From: Vogesella indigofera | GTDB lineage: Bacteria; Pseudomonadota; Gammaproteobacteria; Burkholderiales; Chromobacteriaceae | Direction of reading: 5' to 3' | DNA length: 64,000 bases | NCBI RefSeq assembly: GCF_003633895.1 | Contig: NZ_RBID01000011.1 | Location: 1-64,000, forward strand | Shown: positions 7,792-16,644 of the stretch, one piece after another | How the letters are laid out: the number at the start of each line of letters is the position of its first letter | How positions within the stretch are numbered: the first letter of the stretch is position 1 | Notes under the pieces: model-generated | Database searches by the model: none | Told to the model about the DNA's origin: nothing | What the model saw: only the letters and a program-made list of their open reading frames with translations | Position numbers and translations under genes: made by a program

Positions 7792-7932
7792 AGAACCTGT
7801 TCAATGTCTGCTGCGCTTCGGCGATACCGCGTTGAAAATGCCTTCGGATGCTCATTGACCCCATGTCAACTCCGCTTTCTCAGGCATTTTCGCCTTGTCT
7901 CGATCTAGCTCGCGAGACTTTGAACAGGTTCT
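7792..7932. repeat. structured dispersed repeat, copy 1
   Basis: A 141-bp element with terminal inverted repeats: AGAACCTGTTCAATGTCT at the left pairs with AGACTTTGAACAGGTTCT at the right, one mismatch. An inner inverted pair is GAAAATGCC (7823-7831) with GGCATTTTC (7883-7891). A second copy lies at 36507-36659 with matching blocks (TCTGCTGCG, GTTGAAAA, CTTCGG, GCCTTGTCT) and compensatory changes in the inner stem. The right end overlaps the pyruvate kinase stop codon by one base. It may act as a 3' end or terminator structure, or be a small non-autonomous mobile element. Confidence 0.75.
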
Positions 7933-9356
7933 TAGCGGCCTTCGCCGGCCTTGATGATTTTCAGGGTGTTGGTGCTGCCCATCAGGCCGACGCTGTCGCC
8001 GACGGTGACCACCAGGATGTCGCCCTGCTCGACGCGGCCCTGCTCGATCAGCTTGCGCTCGGCGGCGGCGAGCAGCTTTTTCGAGTCGGCGGCGGTGGGC
8101 AGCAGCATCGGGAATACGTCGCGGTACAGCGCCAGGCGGCGATAGGTGCCCAGCTCCGGCGTCAGCGCGTAGATCGGCACGCCGCAATTGACGCGGCTCA
8201 TCCACAGTGCGGTGGAGCCGGTCTGGGTCAGTGCCACCAGCGCGCGCACCGGCAGGTGGTTGGCGGTGAACAGCGCGGCCATGGCGATGGACTGGTCGAC
8301 GCGGCTGAATTCGCGGTTGAGGAAGGCGCGCTCTAGCTGGTAGTCGGACGAGGTCTCCGCTTCCAGACAGACGCGCGACATCGACTCCACCGTCTCCACC
8401 GGATACTGGCCGGCGGCGGTTTCCGCCGACAGCATCACCGCGTCGGTGCCGTCCAGCACCGCGTTGGCGACGTCGGAGACCTCGGCGCGGGTCGGCACCG
8501 GGCTGCTGATCATCGATTCCATCATCTGGGTGGCGGTGATGGTCAGCTTGTTGCGCTCGCGCGCGAGGCGGATCATGCGTTTCTGCAGCGCCGGCACCGC
8601 GGCGTCGCCGACTTCCACCGCCAGGTCGCCGCGCGCCACCATGATGCCGTCGGCGGAGTCGATCAGGTCGTCGAGGTTGGCGATCGCCTCGCAGCGCTCG
8701 ATCTTGGCGATGATGCGTGCCTGGCTGCCGGCGGCGTGCACCAGCGTGCGCGCCATGTACAGGTCGGCGCTGCTTTTCGGGAACGACACCGCCACGTAGT
8801 CGGCTTCCAGCTGTGCCGCGGTCTTGATGTCGTCGATGTCCTTGCCGGTCAGCGCCGGCGCGGTCAGGCCGCCACCCTGGCGGTTGATGCCCTTGTTGTT
8901 GGACAGCACGCCGCCGACCTTGACGCGGGTGTGGATCTGGTTGCCGAGCACCTTTTCCACGGTCAGCACGATGCGGCCATCGTCGAGCAGCAACACCACG
9001 CCGCTGGCGACGTCGTTGGGCAGCTCCTTGTAGTCGAGGCCGACGCGCTGGTCGTCGCCCAGCTCGCAGTCGGCGTCGAGGATGAAGGGCTGGCCGTTGG
9101 TGAGCGTGGTCTTGCCGTTGGCGAACTTGCCGACGCGGATTTTCGGGCCCTGCAGGTCGACCATGATTGCCACCGGCACGCCCAGTCGTTCCGCGGTTGC
9201 GCGCACCAGCGCGGCACGGTCGATGTGGTCTTGCGCGCTGCCGTGCGAGAAGTTGAGGCGGACGACGTTGACGCCGGCCTGCAGCAGGCGTTCCAGTGTT
9301 GCCGGATCGCTGGAGGCGGGGCCGAGGGTGGCGACAATCTTGGTGCGGCGGGTCAT
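7932..9356 (-). CDS. pyk: pyruvate kinase
   Basis: This 474-residue protein has the pyruvate kinase barrel. It starts MTRRTKIVATLGPAS, carries RLNFSHGS (PEP/ADP site), DLQGPKIRVG, the catalytic lysine region IIAKIERCEAIANLDD, MVARGDLAVEVG, and TATQMMESMI with the Mg2+/K+ ligands. The C-terminal regulatory domain (about 350-474) is complete. It converts PEP and ADP to pyruvate and ATP, the last step of glycolysis. The length and sequence fit the PykA type. A GGAG ribosome site lies upstream of the ATG on the minus strand, followed by an AT-rich promoter region near 9370-9420. Confidence 0.95.
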   Translation of the reverse strand: MTRRTKIVATLGPASSDPATLERLLQAGVNVVRLNFSHGSAQDHIDRAALVRATAERLGVPVAIMVDLQGPKIRVGKFANGKTTLTNGQPFILDADCELGDDQRVGLDYKELPNDVASGVVLLLDDGRIVLTVEKVLGNQIHTRVKVGGVLSNNKGINRQGGGLTAPALTGKDIDDIKTAAQLEADYVAVSFPKSSADLYMARTLVHAAGSQARIIAKIERCEAIANLDDLIDSADGIMVARGDLAVEVGDAAVPALQKRMIRLARERNKLTITATQMMESMISSPVPTRAEVSDVANAVLDGTDAVMLSAETAAGQYPVETVESMSRVCLEAETSSDYQLERAFLNREFSRVDQSIAMAALFTANHLPVRALVALTQTGSTALWMSRVNCGVPIYALTPELGTYRRLALYRDVFPMLLPTAADSKKLLAAAERKLIEQGRVEQGDILVVTVGDSVGLMGSTNTLKIIKAGEGR

Positions 9357-9772
9357 GGTGTTGCTCTCCGTTATTGAGTGTCTGTAATTATGGTACGGAA
9401 TGGCGTTGTAATTAAGTGGCTACAGCGGTAATAAAATTACGCTGAGACAAGGTTGGCCGCAAACCGTCATCCTGTCGGCGCGAATGGCGGGGCACTGCAT
9501 GGCAACGTTCTGGCATAAGTTGTGACGATACCGGTATTGGGCGTTGTTTTTGTGCCAAGCAGATTCGTGATTGTAATCAATCACTCGCGTTTTGACGGCG
9601 GATTGGCCGTTGCCGCCAATAACGCGAAACGCTTGCATTCAAGACGCCCTGCCGGGGGGCGTGGTAAAGTTGATTGTCTACAAAAAGGGTGATCACGAGT
9701 CACCCTGTGATTATTTTGGCGGAATTATTGGCATGAAATGTCTCCGCCGGCGGAATAAAGGAGCGCCTTGTT
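9357..9772. promoter_or_regulatory. divergent region between pyk and pepD
   Basis: There is no gene in these 416 bases. The left part carries the pyk promoter (minus strand). The middle has one GTTGGCCGC motif (9452-9460). Near 9687-9705 a short hairpin GGGTGA...TCACCC lies upstream of the pepD ribosome site AAGGAG at 9758-9763. Confidence 0.5.
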
Positions 9773-11230
9773 GTGGTGAATATTGCAGCCCTCGAACCTA
9801 CCATCGTGTGGGAACACTTTCAGACCCTGTGTGACATTCCTCGTCCTTCCAAACATGAAGCGGCGCTGCGCGACTATCTGAAAGGCTGGGCGGAACTGCG
9901 CGGTCTGGAGACGGTGGTCGATGCGGCCGGCAACCTGATCGTGCGCAAGGCGGCGACGCCGGGTATGGAAGACCGTGTCGGCGTGGTGCTGCAGGGCCAC
10001 CTCGACATGGTGTGCCAGGCCAATACCGGCACCGTGCACGACTTCTTCAATGACCCGATCCGTCCGCTGCTGAAGGACGGCTGGCTGATCGCGGAAAACA
10101 CCACGCTGGGGGCCGACAACGGTATCGGCGTGGCGCTGGGGCTGGCGGTGCTGGCCAGCGACGACATCGCGCACGGCCCGGTGGAAGTGCTGATGACGCT
10201 GGACGAAGAGGCCGGCATGGGCGGCGCGCAGGGGCTGGAGCCGGGGCTGTTGCAGGGCCGGATGCTGATCAATATCGATACCGAGGAGTGGGGCGAGTTC
10301 TACATGGGCTGTGCCGGCGGCATCGATGTCAACGCGCGGCGCAGCTACCAGCCGCAGCCGTTGCCGGCGGGCTTCGAGGTGCGCCAGCTGACGGTGGCCG
10401 GGCTGGTCGGCGGCCATTCCGGCGCCGATATCCACCTTGGTCGCGGCAATGCCAACAAGGTGTTGATCCGCCTGCTGCGCGAGCTGGAAACGGTTACCGA
10501 TCTGCGCGTGGCGTCGTTCAATGGCGGTACCGCGCGCAATGCGCTGGCACGCGAGGCCTTTGCCGTGGTGGCCTATCCGGCCGTCGACGGCGACAAGCTG
10601 GCGGCGCGGCTGGATGCGTTCCAAGCGCTGATGCGCTTCGAGCTGGCCGGTGTCGATGAAGGGGTGAGCATTGCGGCCAACCTTGCCAGCGCCAGCGAGG
10701 TGCTGGCGCCGACCGACCAGCAGGCGATCTTCCGCGCGCTGCACGCGGCACCGCACGGGGTGAAGCGCATGAGCCAGCGCGTCGGCGGCGTGGTGGAAAC
10801 GTCCAATAATCTGGGGGTGATCAGCATTGCCGACGGCAAGGTGTTCACCAACCTGATGGTGCGCTCGCTGCTGGACAGCGGTTTCCAGAATCTGGCCAGC
10901 GAGATCGTCGGCCTGTTCCAACTGGCCGGTTTCGAGGTGGAAACCGAGGGCGGCTACCCGGGCTGGGCACCGAATCCGGCCTCGCCGCTGCTGGCGCTGT
11001 TCCAGCAGGTGTATCGCCAGCAGTTCGGCGCCGATTCCGGGGTGCAGGTGATCCATGCCGGGCTGGAGTGCGGCATCATCGGCGCCAAGTACCCGCAGAT
11101 GGACATGGTGTCGTTCGGCCCCAATATCCGTGGCGCGCATGCGCCGGGCGAGCGGGTGGAGGTGGCCTCGGTCGGCAAGGCCTGGCAGTTGCTGCAGGCG
11201 GTGCTGGCCGCGGTGCCGGCCCGCGCCTGA
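9773..11230 (+). CDS. pepD: aminoacyl-histidine dipeptidase (Xaa-His dipeptidase)
   Basis: This 485-residue M20-family peptidase matches PepD/PepV-like cytosol nonspecific dipeptidases. Zinc ligands are visible in VLQGHLDMVCQ (His, Asp) near residue 80, in the bridging Asp of TTLGADNGIGVA near 118, and in the general-base pair LDEEAGMGGA near 145. The dimerisation domain begins around GLVGGHSGADIHLGRGNAN. It hydrolyses dipeptides including carnosine in the cytoplasm. The start is taken as GTG 9773 with AAGGAG nine bases upstream; a second GTG follows directly. A strong bidirectional terminator follows the stop. Confidence 0.92.
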   Translation: MVNIAALEPTIVWEHFQTLCDIPRPSKHEAALRDYLKGWAELRGLETVVDAAGNLIVRKAATPGMEDRVGVVLQGHLDMVCQANTGTVHDFFNDPIRPLLKDGWLIAENTTLGADNGIGVALGLAVLASDDIAHGPVEVLMTLDEEAGMGGAQGLEPGLLQGRMLINIDTEEWGEFYMGCAGGIDVNARRSYQPQPLPAGFEVRQLTVAGLVGGHSGADIHLGRGNANKVLIRLLRELETVTDLRVASFNGGTARNALAREAFAVVAYPAVDGDKLAARLDAFQALMRFELAGVDEGVSIAANLASASEVLAPTDQQAIFRALHAAPHGVKRMSQRVGGVVETSNNLGVISIADGKVFTNLMVRSLLDSGFQNLASEIVGLFQLAGFEVETEGGYPGWAPNPASPLLALFQQVYRQQFGADSGVQVIHAGLECGIIGAKYPQMDMVSFGPNIRGAHAPGERVEVASVGKAWQLLQAVLAAVPARA

Positions 11231-11246
11231 GCCTGGATCGTGCATC

Positions 11247-11280
11247 ATGAAAAAACCCGCCAACCGGCGGGTTTTTTCAT
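11247..11280. terminator. bidirectional intrinsic terminator
   Basis: A 15-bp perfect stem (11247-11261 with 11266-11280) surrounds an AACC loop and carries A6 and T6 runs in the arms. It lies between convergent pepD and the GGDEF/EAL gene and serves both. Confidence 0.92.
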
Positions 11281-11295
11281 GACCGAGACCGCACG

Positions 11296-13212
11296 TCAGG
11301 CAAGGTCGGTCCTGGTCCGGGTTTCGCGCACGTTGCTGGCGAGGTAGTGCCGGGCGTAGTCGAGGAAGGCGTCGGCGCTGAGCGGCCGCGAGTAATAGTA
11401 GCCCTGGATCTCGTTGGCGCCGATTTCGAGGATCTTGCGCAGCTCGCTTTCGGTCTCCACGCCTTCGGCGACCACGGAAATGCCCAGCTGGTGCGACAGG
11501 TCGGTAATCGCCTGCACGAAAAGCGGCAGCCGCTTGTCCCGGTCCAGATGCTTGATGAAGGACTTGTCGATCTTGAGCTTGTCGAAACTCAGGTCCTTCA
11601 GGTAGGAAAACGACGACCAGCCGGTGCCGAAATCGTCCAGCGCGATGCGGATCTGCTTTTCCTTCAGCTGGGTAAAGATCTTGCGGCTGAGCTGCACGTC
11701 TTCCAGCGCGATGTTTTCCGTCAGTTCCAGGATCAGCTGGCTGGCGGGCAGCGGGCCGCCCTGCAGCCAGTCGCTCACGCGGTTGACCAGGTTCTGGTTG
11801 AAGATCGAGCTGCTGAGGTTGATCGAGAAGTGGATGTGGCGCAGGGTGTCGGCCGGGAAGCGGGCAATATCATGGCGCATGCGGCGGAACAGCCACTCGC
11901 CCAGCTTTTCACCGAGCCCGTTTTCCTCGGCGATCTGGATGATGTCCGGCGGGTTGATGAAATTCAGCTTGGGGTGGTTCCAGCGGATCAGCAGCTCCAC
12001 CCCCAGCTGTTGCGGCTGGCTGATGTTGATGATCGGCTGGTAGCACAGGTACAGCTCGGTATTCTGTGGCTCGGCCAGCAGCTCCTGCAGGTGGCCGGCC
12101 AGCAGCCGCTTGCGCTGGTACTGGTCGAGCATGAAGCGGTTGAATACCTGGTAGTGCAGCTGCTTGTCCTGCTTGGCGCTCAGCAGTGCCAGGTCGGCAA
12201 ACAGCACCATCTCTTCCACCGAGCTGGCGTGCTGCGGGTACTGGCTGATGCCCATGTTCAGTTTCACGCGGTGGGCCGGGTCTTCGCTGTGCAGCAGCCG
12301 TTCGAGCTGGTTGTAGATCTTGCGGGAGTAGGCGAACCAGCTGTAGCCGGACATGTTGCCGAACATCACCAGCGCAAATTCGTCGCTGCCGATGCGCGCC
12401 AGGTAGACCTCCTCGTTCCGGTGCTGCTGCAGCAGCTCGGCGATCTGCGCCAGCAGTCGGTCGCCGGCGGCATGGCCGAAGCTGTCGTTGACCTCCTTGA
12501 AGCGGCTGAGGTCGACCAGGCACAGCACCACCTGCGCCTCCGGCGCCGCGGTCAGCTGCGCCAGCTGGTGCATGAACGCGGCGCGGTTGGGCAGCTGCGT
12601 CAGCACGTCGTTCCAGGCCAGGAAGTGCTGTTTTTTCGACTCGCGGAACAGCAGCGCCAGCATGATGAGACTGAACAGCAGCAGGATGCCGATGGCGGCA
12701 AAGTTGCGGATCTTGGCTTCGTCCAGCAGGTGGGTTTCCTGCAGCGCATTGGGGCCGGTGAAATTCTGCACCATGATGTCGCGCAGCCGCGGAGTCAGCG
12801 CGTCCAGCTCCCGGCTCATCTGCGCCAGCGTCGGGTCGCTCGGGGAGGGCACGGCAATGGCGCGCTCGTGGCGTTGCAGCACGTCGAGAATGCGGCGTAC
12901 CAGCTCCTCGGCGGCAAAGCGCTGGCGGATCGCCCTGGTGGCCTCGCCGGTCAGGAACACGTCCATGCGGTTCCAGGCGATGTCGTAGCTGAGGCTGAGC
13001 TGCTTGCTGTCGGCGTGGCCGGTCTGGTACAGCTTCAGCGTTTCCTGCAGCCGGTAGACGTCGATTTCCAGCTGTGCCAGTGCCCAGGCCGAGGTCTGGG
13101 TATTGGTGGTGACGGTGCGGAAGGTGCGCTCATAGTTCCACGTCGACCAAGCGGTCACCGCGAGGAAGGTGCACATGACGGCGGCGAAGAAGAGGAACCT
13201 GACTTTGCCCAT
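11296..13212 (-). CDS. membrane GGDEF-EAL cyclic-di-GMP protein
   Basis: This 638-residue protein has one transmembrane helix at residues 6-24 and a second at 171-190 flanking a roughly 145-residue helical periplasmic sensor. A GGDEF domain follows with GSDEF at 275-279, one residue off the canonical motif, and then an EAL domain from about 380. The EAL domain is well conserved: E406 in GVELLIRW, NLSSSIF, ELTENIA, ALDDFGTGWSS, DKLKIDKSFI, VVAEGVET and QGYYYSRPL. It should hydrolyse cyclic-di-GMP; cyclase activity is uncertain because of the GSDEF variant. The gene before it (13216-13689) encodes a periplasmic Moco-fold protein 3 bases upstream, a likely input partner. Confidence 0.9.
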   Translation of the reverse strand: MGKVRFLFFAAVMCTFLAVTAWSTWNYERTFRTVTTNTQTSAWALAQLEIDVYRLQETLKLYQTGHADSKQLSLSYDIAWNRMDVFLTGEATRAIRQRFAAEELVRRILDVLQRHERAIAVPSPSDPTLAQMSRELDALTPRLRDIMVQNFTGPNALQETHLLDEAKIRNFAAIGILLLFSLIMLALLFRESKKQHFLAWNDVLTQLPNRAAFMHQLAQLTAAPEAQVVLCLVDLSRFKEVNDSFGHAAGDRLLAQIAELLQQHRNEEVYLARIGSDEFALVMFGNMSGYSWFAYSRKIYNQLERLLHSEDPAHRVKLNMGISQYPQHASSVEEMVLFADLALLSAKQDKQLHYQVFNRFMLDQYQRKRLLAGHLQELLAEPQNTELYLCYQPIINISQPQQLGVELLIRWNHPKLNFINPPDIIQIAEENGLGEKLGEWLFRRMRHDIARFPADTLRHIHFSINLSSSIFNQNLVNRVSDWLQGGPLPASQLILELTENIALEDVQLSRKIFTQLKEKQIRIALDDFGTGWSSFSYLKDLSFDKLKIDKSFIKHLDRDKRLPLFVQAITDLSHQLGISVVAEGVETESELRKILEIGANEIQGYYYSRPLSADAFLDYARHYLASNVRETRTRTDLA

Positions 13213-13215
13213 GAT

Positions 13216-13689
13216 TCATTCGGCTTCTATGGTTCTGGCTTGCCACACCATGTAGTTGTGGTATTTCTCCTGGTTGAGCTCGGGGTGCTCGCTCAACGGC
13301 AGGATGATCCACAGCGGGCCCTTGTTGCGGCGGCTCATCGGCTGGCCATCGACGTGGGTGGCCAGGATTGCCTGGTATTGCAGCGCCACGGCGGTGGGTA
13401 TCCTGGCCCAGAAGTCATTCAGCGCGTGAACCTTGAGCGCTTGCGGTGTGATCTGCAACTGCTGGAGCAGGGTGCTGATCGCGACGCCGCGATAGTGGTG
13501 CTTGCCGGTGGTCCACGGCGTGGCGGTGATGATGCTGGCTTGTGGCAGTGCGGCAAGCTGTTGCAGGGTGAAGTGGTGTGCTTGCCCGGCGCTGCGGGTC
13601 ACGGTCAGGATCACGTCGTCGGCCGCCATGGCATGCGCGGCGCTGCCCAGCAGGGCCAGGGTCACAAGACTGTTGCGCCATGTGTTCAT
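13216..13689 (-). CDS. periplasmic molybdopterin-oxidoreductase-like (SUOX fold) protein
   Basis: This 157-residue protein starts with a Sec signal peptide (MNTWRNSLVTLALLGSAAHA, cleaved near AMA-AD). The mature part resembles the oxidoreductase molybdopterin-binding fold: ITATPWTTGKHHYRGVAISTLL, VHALNDFWARIP, PLSEHPEL. It has no cysteine at all, so the Moco ligand of true sulfite-oxidase enzymes is missing and catalysis is unlikely. It ends 3 bases before the GGDEF/EAL gene and is probably co-transcribed. A role as a periplasmic ligand or sensor subunit for that protein is inference from the pairing. Confidence 0.75.
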   Translation of the reverse strand: MNTWRNSLVTLALLGSAAHAMAADDVILTVTRSAGQAHHFTLQQLAALPQASIITATPWTTGKHHYRGVAISTLLQQLQITPQALKVHALNDFWARIPTAVALQYQAILATHVDGQPMSRRNKGPLWIILPLSEHPELNQEKYHNYMVWQARTIEAE

Positions 13690-13861
13690 TGCTGTGTCCT
13701 TTCCGCTGTGTGCTCTGAACGGGGTGTCGCGCGGTGGCGGCCGCTTGCCATCTTGCTGTCGTGGGTCTTGTTCTTCGCCGCTTGGCCGGTCTCCGCGGCG
13801 GGCTGTTGCCTGTTCTCCAATGCTTGCCGGCGCAGCTGCCGTGCTGGTCGCTACCGTAGAC

Positions 13862-13889
13862 AGGAAAGCCGCTTGGCAGCGGCTTTCCT
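13862..13889 (-). terminator. hairpin downstream of chemoreceptor gene
   Basis: A 12-bp perfect stem AGGAAAGCCGCT/AGCGGCTTTCCT with a 4-base loop lies 30 bases past the stop of the minus-strand chemoreceptor gene. There is no long T-run on either side, so termination efficiency is uncertain. Around it, bases 13690-13918 hold no gene. Confidence 0.6.
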
Positions 13890-13918
13890 TGGGGTCGGAG
13901 CTTGCCTTGCGGCCAACC

Positions 13919-15547
13919 TCAGGCGGTGTGGAAGCGGCTGAAGCTCTGACGGATCTCCTCGGTCAGTTCGCTCATGCGCGCGGCGGCGGAGACAGCCTCG
14001 TCGGCGGCCTCGCGGTTGCGCTGGGCGATGGCGGTGATGCGCTGCACTTCTCGCGACACCTGCTCGCCGGAGCGGGCCTGGTCGGATAGCGAGCTGGCGA
14101 TCGACAGCACGCTCTGGCCGACGGTCTCGGTGCCGCTCTGGATCGCGACAATCGATTCGCCGGCGCGCTGGCCCTGTGCCGCGCTGGTGTGGGCGCGTTC
14201 CACCGACTGGTTCATCGCTTCCACCGCCTGTTGCGAGCTGACGCGGATGGCGCCGATCATCTCGGCGATTTCACCGGTGGCCTTGGTGGTGCGCTCGGCC
14301 AGCTTGCGCACCTCGTCGGCGACCACGGCAAAGCCGCGGCCCTGTTCGCCGGCGCGGGCGGCCTCGATGGCGGCGTTCAGCGCCAGCAGGTTGGTCTGGT
14401 CGGCGACGTCGCGGATGACCGACACGATGTTGTCGATGGTCTGCGACTGGCGGCCCAGCTCGTGGATGCTGCCGGCGGTGGACTTGATCAGGGTGCTGAT
14501 GGCGTCCATTTCGCGTACCGCGCCCTGGATCACTTCCACGCCCTGGCGGGCATCGCCGCTGGCGGTGCGGGCCGCGCTTTCGGCGCTGCCGGCGCTGTGG
14601 TGCAGTTCCTGCACGCCGACGGCCATCTGCTGGATCACGCTGGCCATCTCGTCGGCGGCACGGTTCTGCTCTTCGGAGCGGCTGACCAGGCGCTGCATGG
14701 TGTTGCGCAGTTCATCCGAGGCGGCGCTGCTTTCCTGCACGCTACGCTCGACGGTGCGCAGGGCGCCGTTCAGTTCGCTGGTCATGCGCGACAGGTTGTA
14801 CAGCAGCGAACTGTTGTCGCCCTTGTCGATCTTGACGCTGATGCCGAGGTTGCCGTGCGCGATTTCCTTCATCACTTCCGCGGCGTAATCCGGTTCGCCG
14901 CCAATCTGGCGCGTCAGCGAGCGGGCAATCAGCAGTGCCACCATGATGCTGGCGCCGACGCTGGCAATGATGGCGATGATTGCCGCCAGCATGGTTTCCT
15001 TCAGCGTGCTGGTGGTGGACGCTTTCTGCTCTTCCATCACCTGGGTGTGGTAGGCGATCAGTTTGTCCAGCTGCATGCTGAGCAGGCGTTCCTGCGGTTC
15101 CAGCTTTTCCGAGACGATGATCGAGGCGTCCCATTTCTGGCGCACGATCATCGGCAGCAGCTTGTCGACCAAGACGTTGAATTCCTTCATCGACTTGTCG
15201 ATCTTGCCGACCAGTTCCACCTCTTTCGGGTCCTTGGCCAGCGTCTGCATTTCCTTGAATTCCAGCTGCGCCTTGGCTGCCGATTTCTTCAGGATGTCGA
15301 GCTTTTCCTCGACCAGCTTGTCGTCGCTTTCCAGCAGGATGGTGCGTGCCGCGTTGGTCACCGACAGCAGGGCCGCGCTCAGCGAGCGGGAGTTCTGGAT
15401 CACCGGGATGCGGTATTCCACCAGTTCCGATACCCGTTCCTGAATGCCGCCGAGGCGGAACAGGGTAAAGGCCGAGCCGAGCACCAGCAGGGTGATGACG
15501 GCACCGAAGCCCAGCGCCAGGCGCTGTGCCAGTTTTAGTTTCCCCAT
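13919..15547 (-). CDS. methyl-accepting chemotaxis protein
   Basis: This 542-residue chemoreceptor has a signal-anchor helix (residues 8-30), a four-helix-bundle periplasmic domain (about 32-185), a second membrane helix ([20 protein letters not shown]), a HAMP segment after [14 protein letters not shown], and a long coiled-coil signalling domain. The hairpin tip reads [20 protein letters not shown] followed by [17 protein letters not shown], the CheA/CheW contact region. The C-terminus ends RFHTA, with no CheR/CheB pentapeptide. It senses an unknown small molecule in the periplasm. No chemotaxis operon lies nearby; it is an orphan receptor gene. Confidence 0.93.
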   Translation of the reverse strand: MGKLKLAQRLALGFGAVITLLVLGSAFTLFRLGGIQERVSELVEYRIPVIQNSRSLSAALLSVTNAARTILLESDDKLVEEKLDILKKSAAKAQLEFKEMQTLAKDPKEVELVGKIDKSMKEFNVLVDKLLPMIVRQKWDASIIVSEKLEPQERLLSMQLDKLIAYHTQVMEEQKASTTSTLKETMLAAIIAIIASVGASIMVALLIARSLTRQIGGEPDYAAEVMKEIAHGNLGISVKIDKGDNSSLLYNLSRMTSELNGALRTVERSVQESSAASDELRNTMQRLVSRSEEQNRAADEMASVIQQMAVGVQELHHSAGSAESAARTASGDARQGVEVIQGAVREMDAISTLIKSTAGSIHELGRQSQTIDNIVSVIRDVADQTNLLALNAAIEAARAGEQGRGFAVVADEVRKLAERTTKATGEIAEMIGAIRVSSQQAVEAMNQSVERAHTSAAQGQRAGESIVAIQSGTETVGQSVLSIASSLSDQARSGEQVSREVQRITAIAQRNREAADEAVSAAARMSELTEEIRQSFSRFHTA

Positions 15548-15735
15548 GATTTTGTCCTTGCAGAGTATTTTTTGTAGGTGATGTCGGGTGTGCGGCGCAT
15601 ACGGTGTGTGCCGCGTTTTGGTGTGGTCGATATTAAATGCAATTGTGATTCTTTAGAATCTTTATCGTAATTGCCGCCACTTTGTGCAAGGACTTTACGG
15701 GCTGGCCGGCATTTTTGTCACGTTCCGTCTTGTTG

Positions 15736-15757
15736 TTGCGGCCAAGGTTGGCCGCAA
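15736..15757. repeat. inverted GCGGCCAA motif pair
   Basis: Ten-base arms TTGCGGCCAA and TTGGCCGCAA are separated by GG, forming a 22-bp near-palindrome between the nudC stop and the chemoreceptor start. It is one of the intergenic inverted pairs of the recurring motif; it could also help end nudC transcription. Confidence 0.7.
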
Positions 15758-15784
15758 GATGTGGTGGTCTTGCCGCAGCCCGGC

Positions 15785-16573
15785 TCAGTGTTCGCGGCGG
15801 CGCAGCTGCTCGACGGTGTGCTTGATCAGCCAGTGTGCGATGGAGTGTCCGGCCGGGGTTGGCGGCAGGTTATCGATATCAAACCAGTCGGCGGCTTCGA
15901 TCTCGCCCGGCTGCGGCGTGATCTCGCCAGCGGCGTATTCGGCGGTGAAAGCCAGCATCAGCGAGTGCGGGAACGGCCAGGATTGCGAACCGACATACTG
16001 CAGCTGCCGGATCCGGATGCCGACCTCTTCCGCCGTTTCGCGCTCGACGCAGGCTTCCAGTGTTTCGCCCGGCTCGACGAAACCGGCGAGGGCGCTGTAC
16101 AGGCCGGGACTGAAGTGCGGGCCGCGGGCGAGCAGGATTTCGCGGCCACGGGTGACCGCCACCATCATCGCCGGTGACAGGCGCGGGTAGTACAGCTCGC
16201 CACAGGACGGGCAGCCGCGGCCGTGATCGTGCCGGTGTGCTTGCAGCGGTTGGGCGCAGGCACCGCAAAAGCGGTGGCTGTGCTCGAAGCGCCGCAACTG
16301 TGCGGCACGGGCCAGTAGCGGTACCGTATCGGCCGGGAGGCCTTGCAGCGCCTGGCGCAGGGTGTGGGCCTGCCACTGTGGCGGGGCCGCACCGATCAGC
16401 TCGGCGCTGAACAGGTTGAACTGGCCGTTGTGGCCGATGAAGTGCAGATTGCTGCTGTGCGCCGGGCGTTGTGCGGGAAAGGTGCCGGCATCGAGCCAGA
16501 CTTGCTGGCCATCAAACAGGCACCAGCGGGTGGGCAGGCTAGGGTCGGCAACGGCGGGTAAATGGAGTGTCAT
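15785..16573 (-). CDS. nudC: NAD+ diphosphatase / NAD-capped RNA hydrolase
   Basis: This 262-residue protein combines a zinc ribbon (RFCGACAQPL and GCPSCGELYYPR, two CxxC pairs near residues 100-125) with a Nudix box GFVEPGETLEACVERETAEE followed by VGI. The NudC-specific motif normally SQPWPFPxS reads SQSWPFPHS here, a Pro-to-Ser change. NudC hydrolyses NAD(H) to NMN and AMP and removes NAD caps from RNA in the cytoplasm. The start at 16573 (MTLHLPAVAD) is chosen because upstream in-frame residues are low-complexity Arg/Ala; the Shine-Dalgarno is weak. It lies downstream of the ABC-like gene on the same strand, with a 71-base gap. Confidence 0.9.
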   Translation of the reverse strand: MTLHLPAVADPSLPTRWCLFDGQQVWLDAGTFPAQRPAHSSNLHFIGHNGQFNLFSAELIGAAPPQWQAHTLRQALQGLPADTVPLLARAAQLRRFEHSHRFCGACAQPLQAHRHDHGRGCPSCGELYYPRLSPAMMVAVTRGREILLARGPHFSPGLYSALAGFVEPGETLEACVERETAEEVGIRIRQLQYVGSQSWPFPHSLMLAFTAEYAAGEITPQPGEIEAADWFDIDNLPPTPAGHSIAHWLIKHTVEQLRRREH

Positions 16574-16644
16574 GGCGGCTGGGCTGGAGACGGATGTGGC
16601 GATTCTATGCCCTCGGTGCGTTTGGTGAAACCGGGGCGCGCATT

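Noticed and set aside
9687-9705. Hairpin GGGTGA/TCACCC upstream of pepD as a riboswitch
   Set aside because: The stem is only 6 bp and no conserved aptamer core is recognisable.
11347-13941. Plus-strand ORF of 864 codons opposite the GGDEF/EAL gene
   Set aside because: It is a mirror frame full of Val, Gln, Leu and His with no recognisable motif; the minus strand encodes well-conserved EAL signatures.
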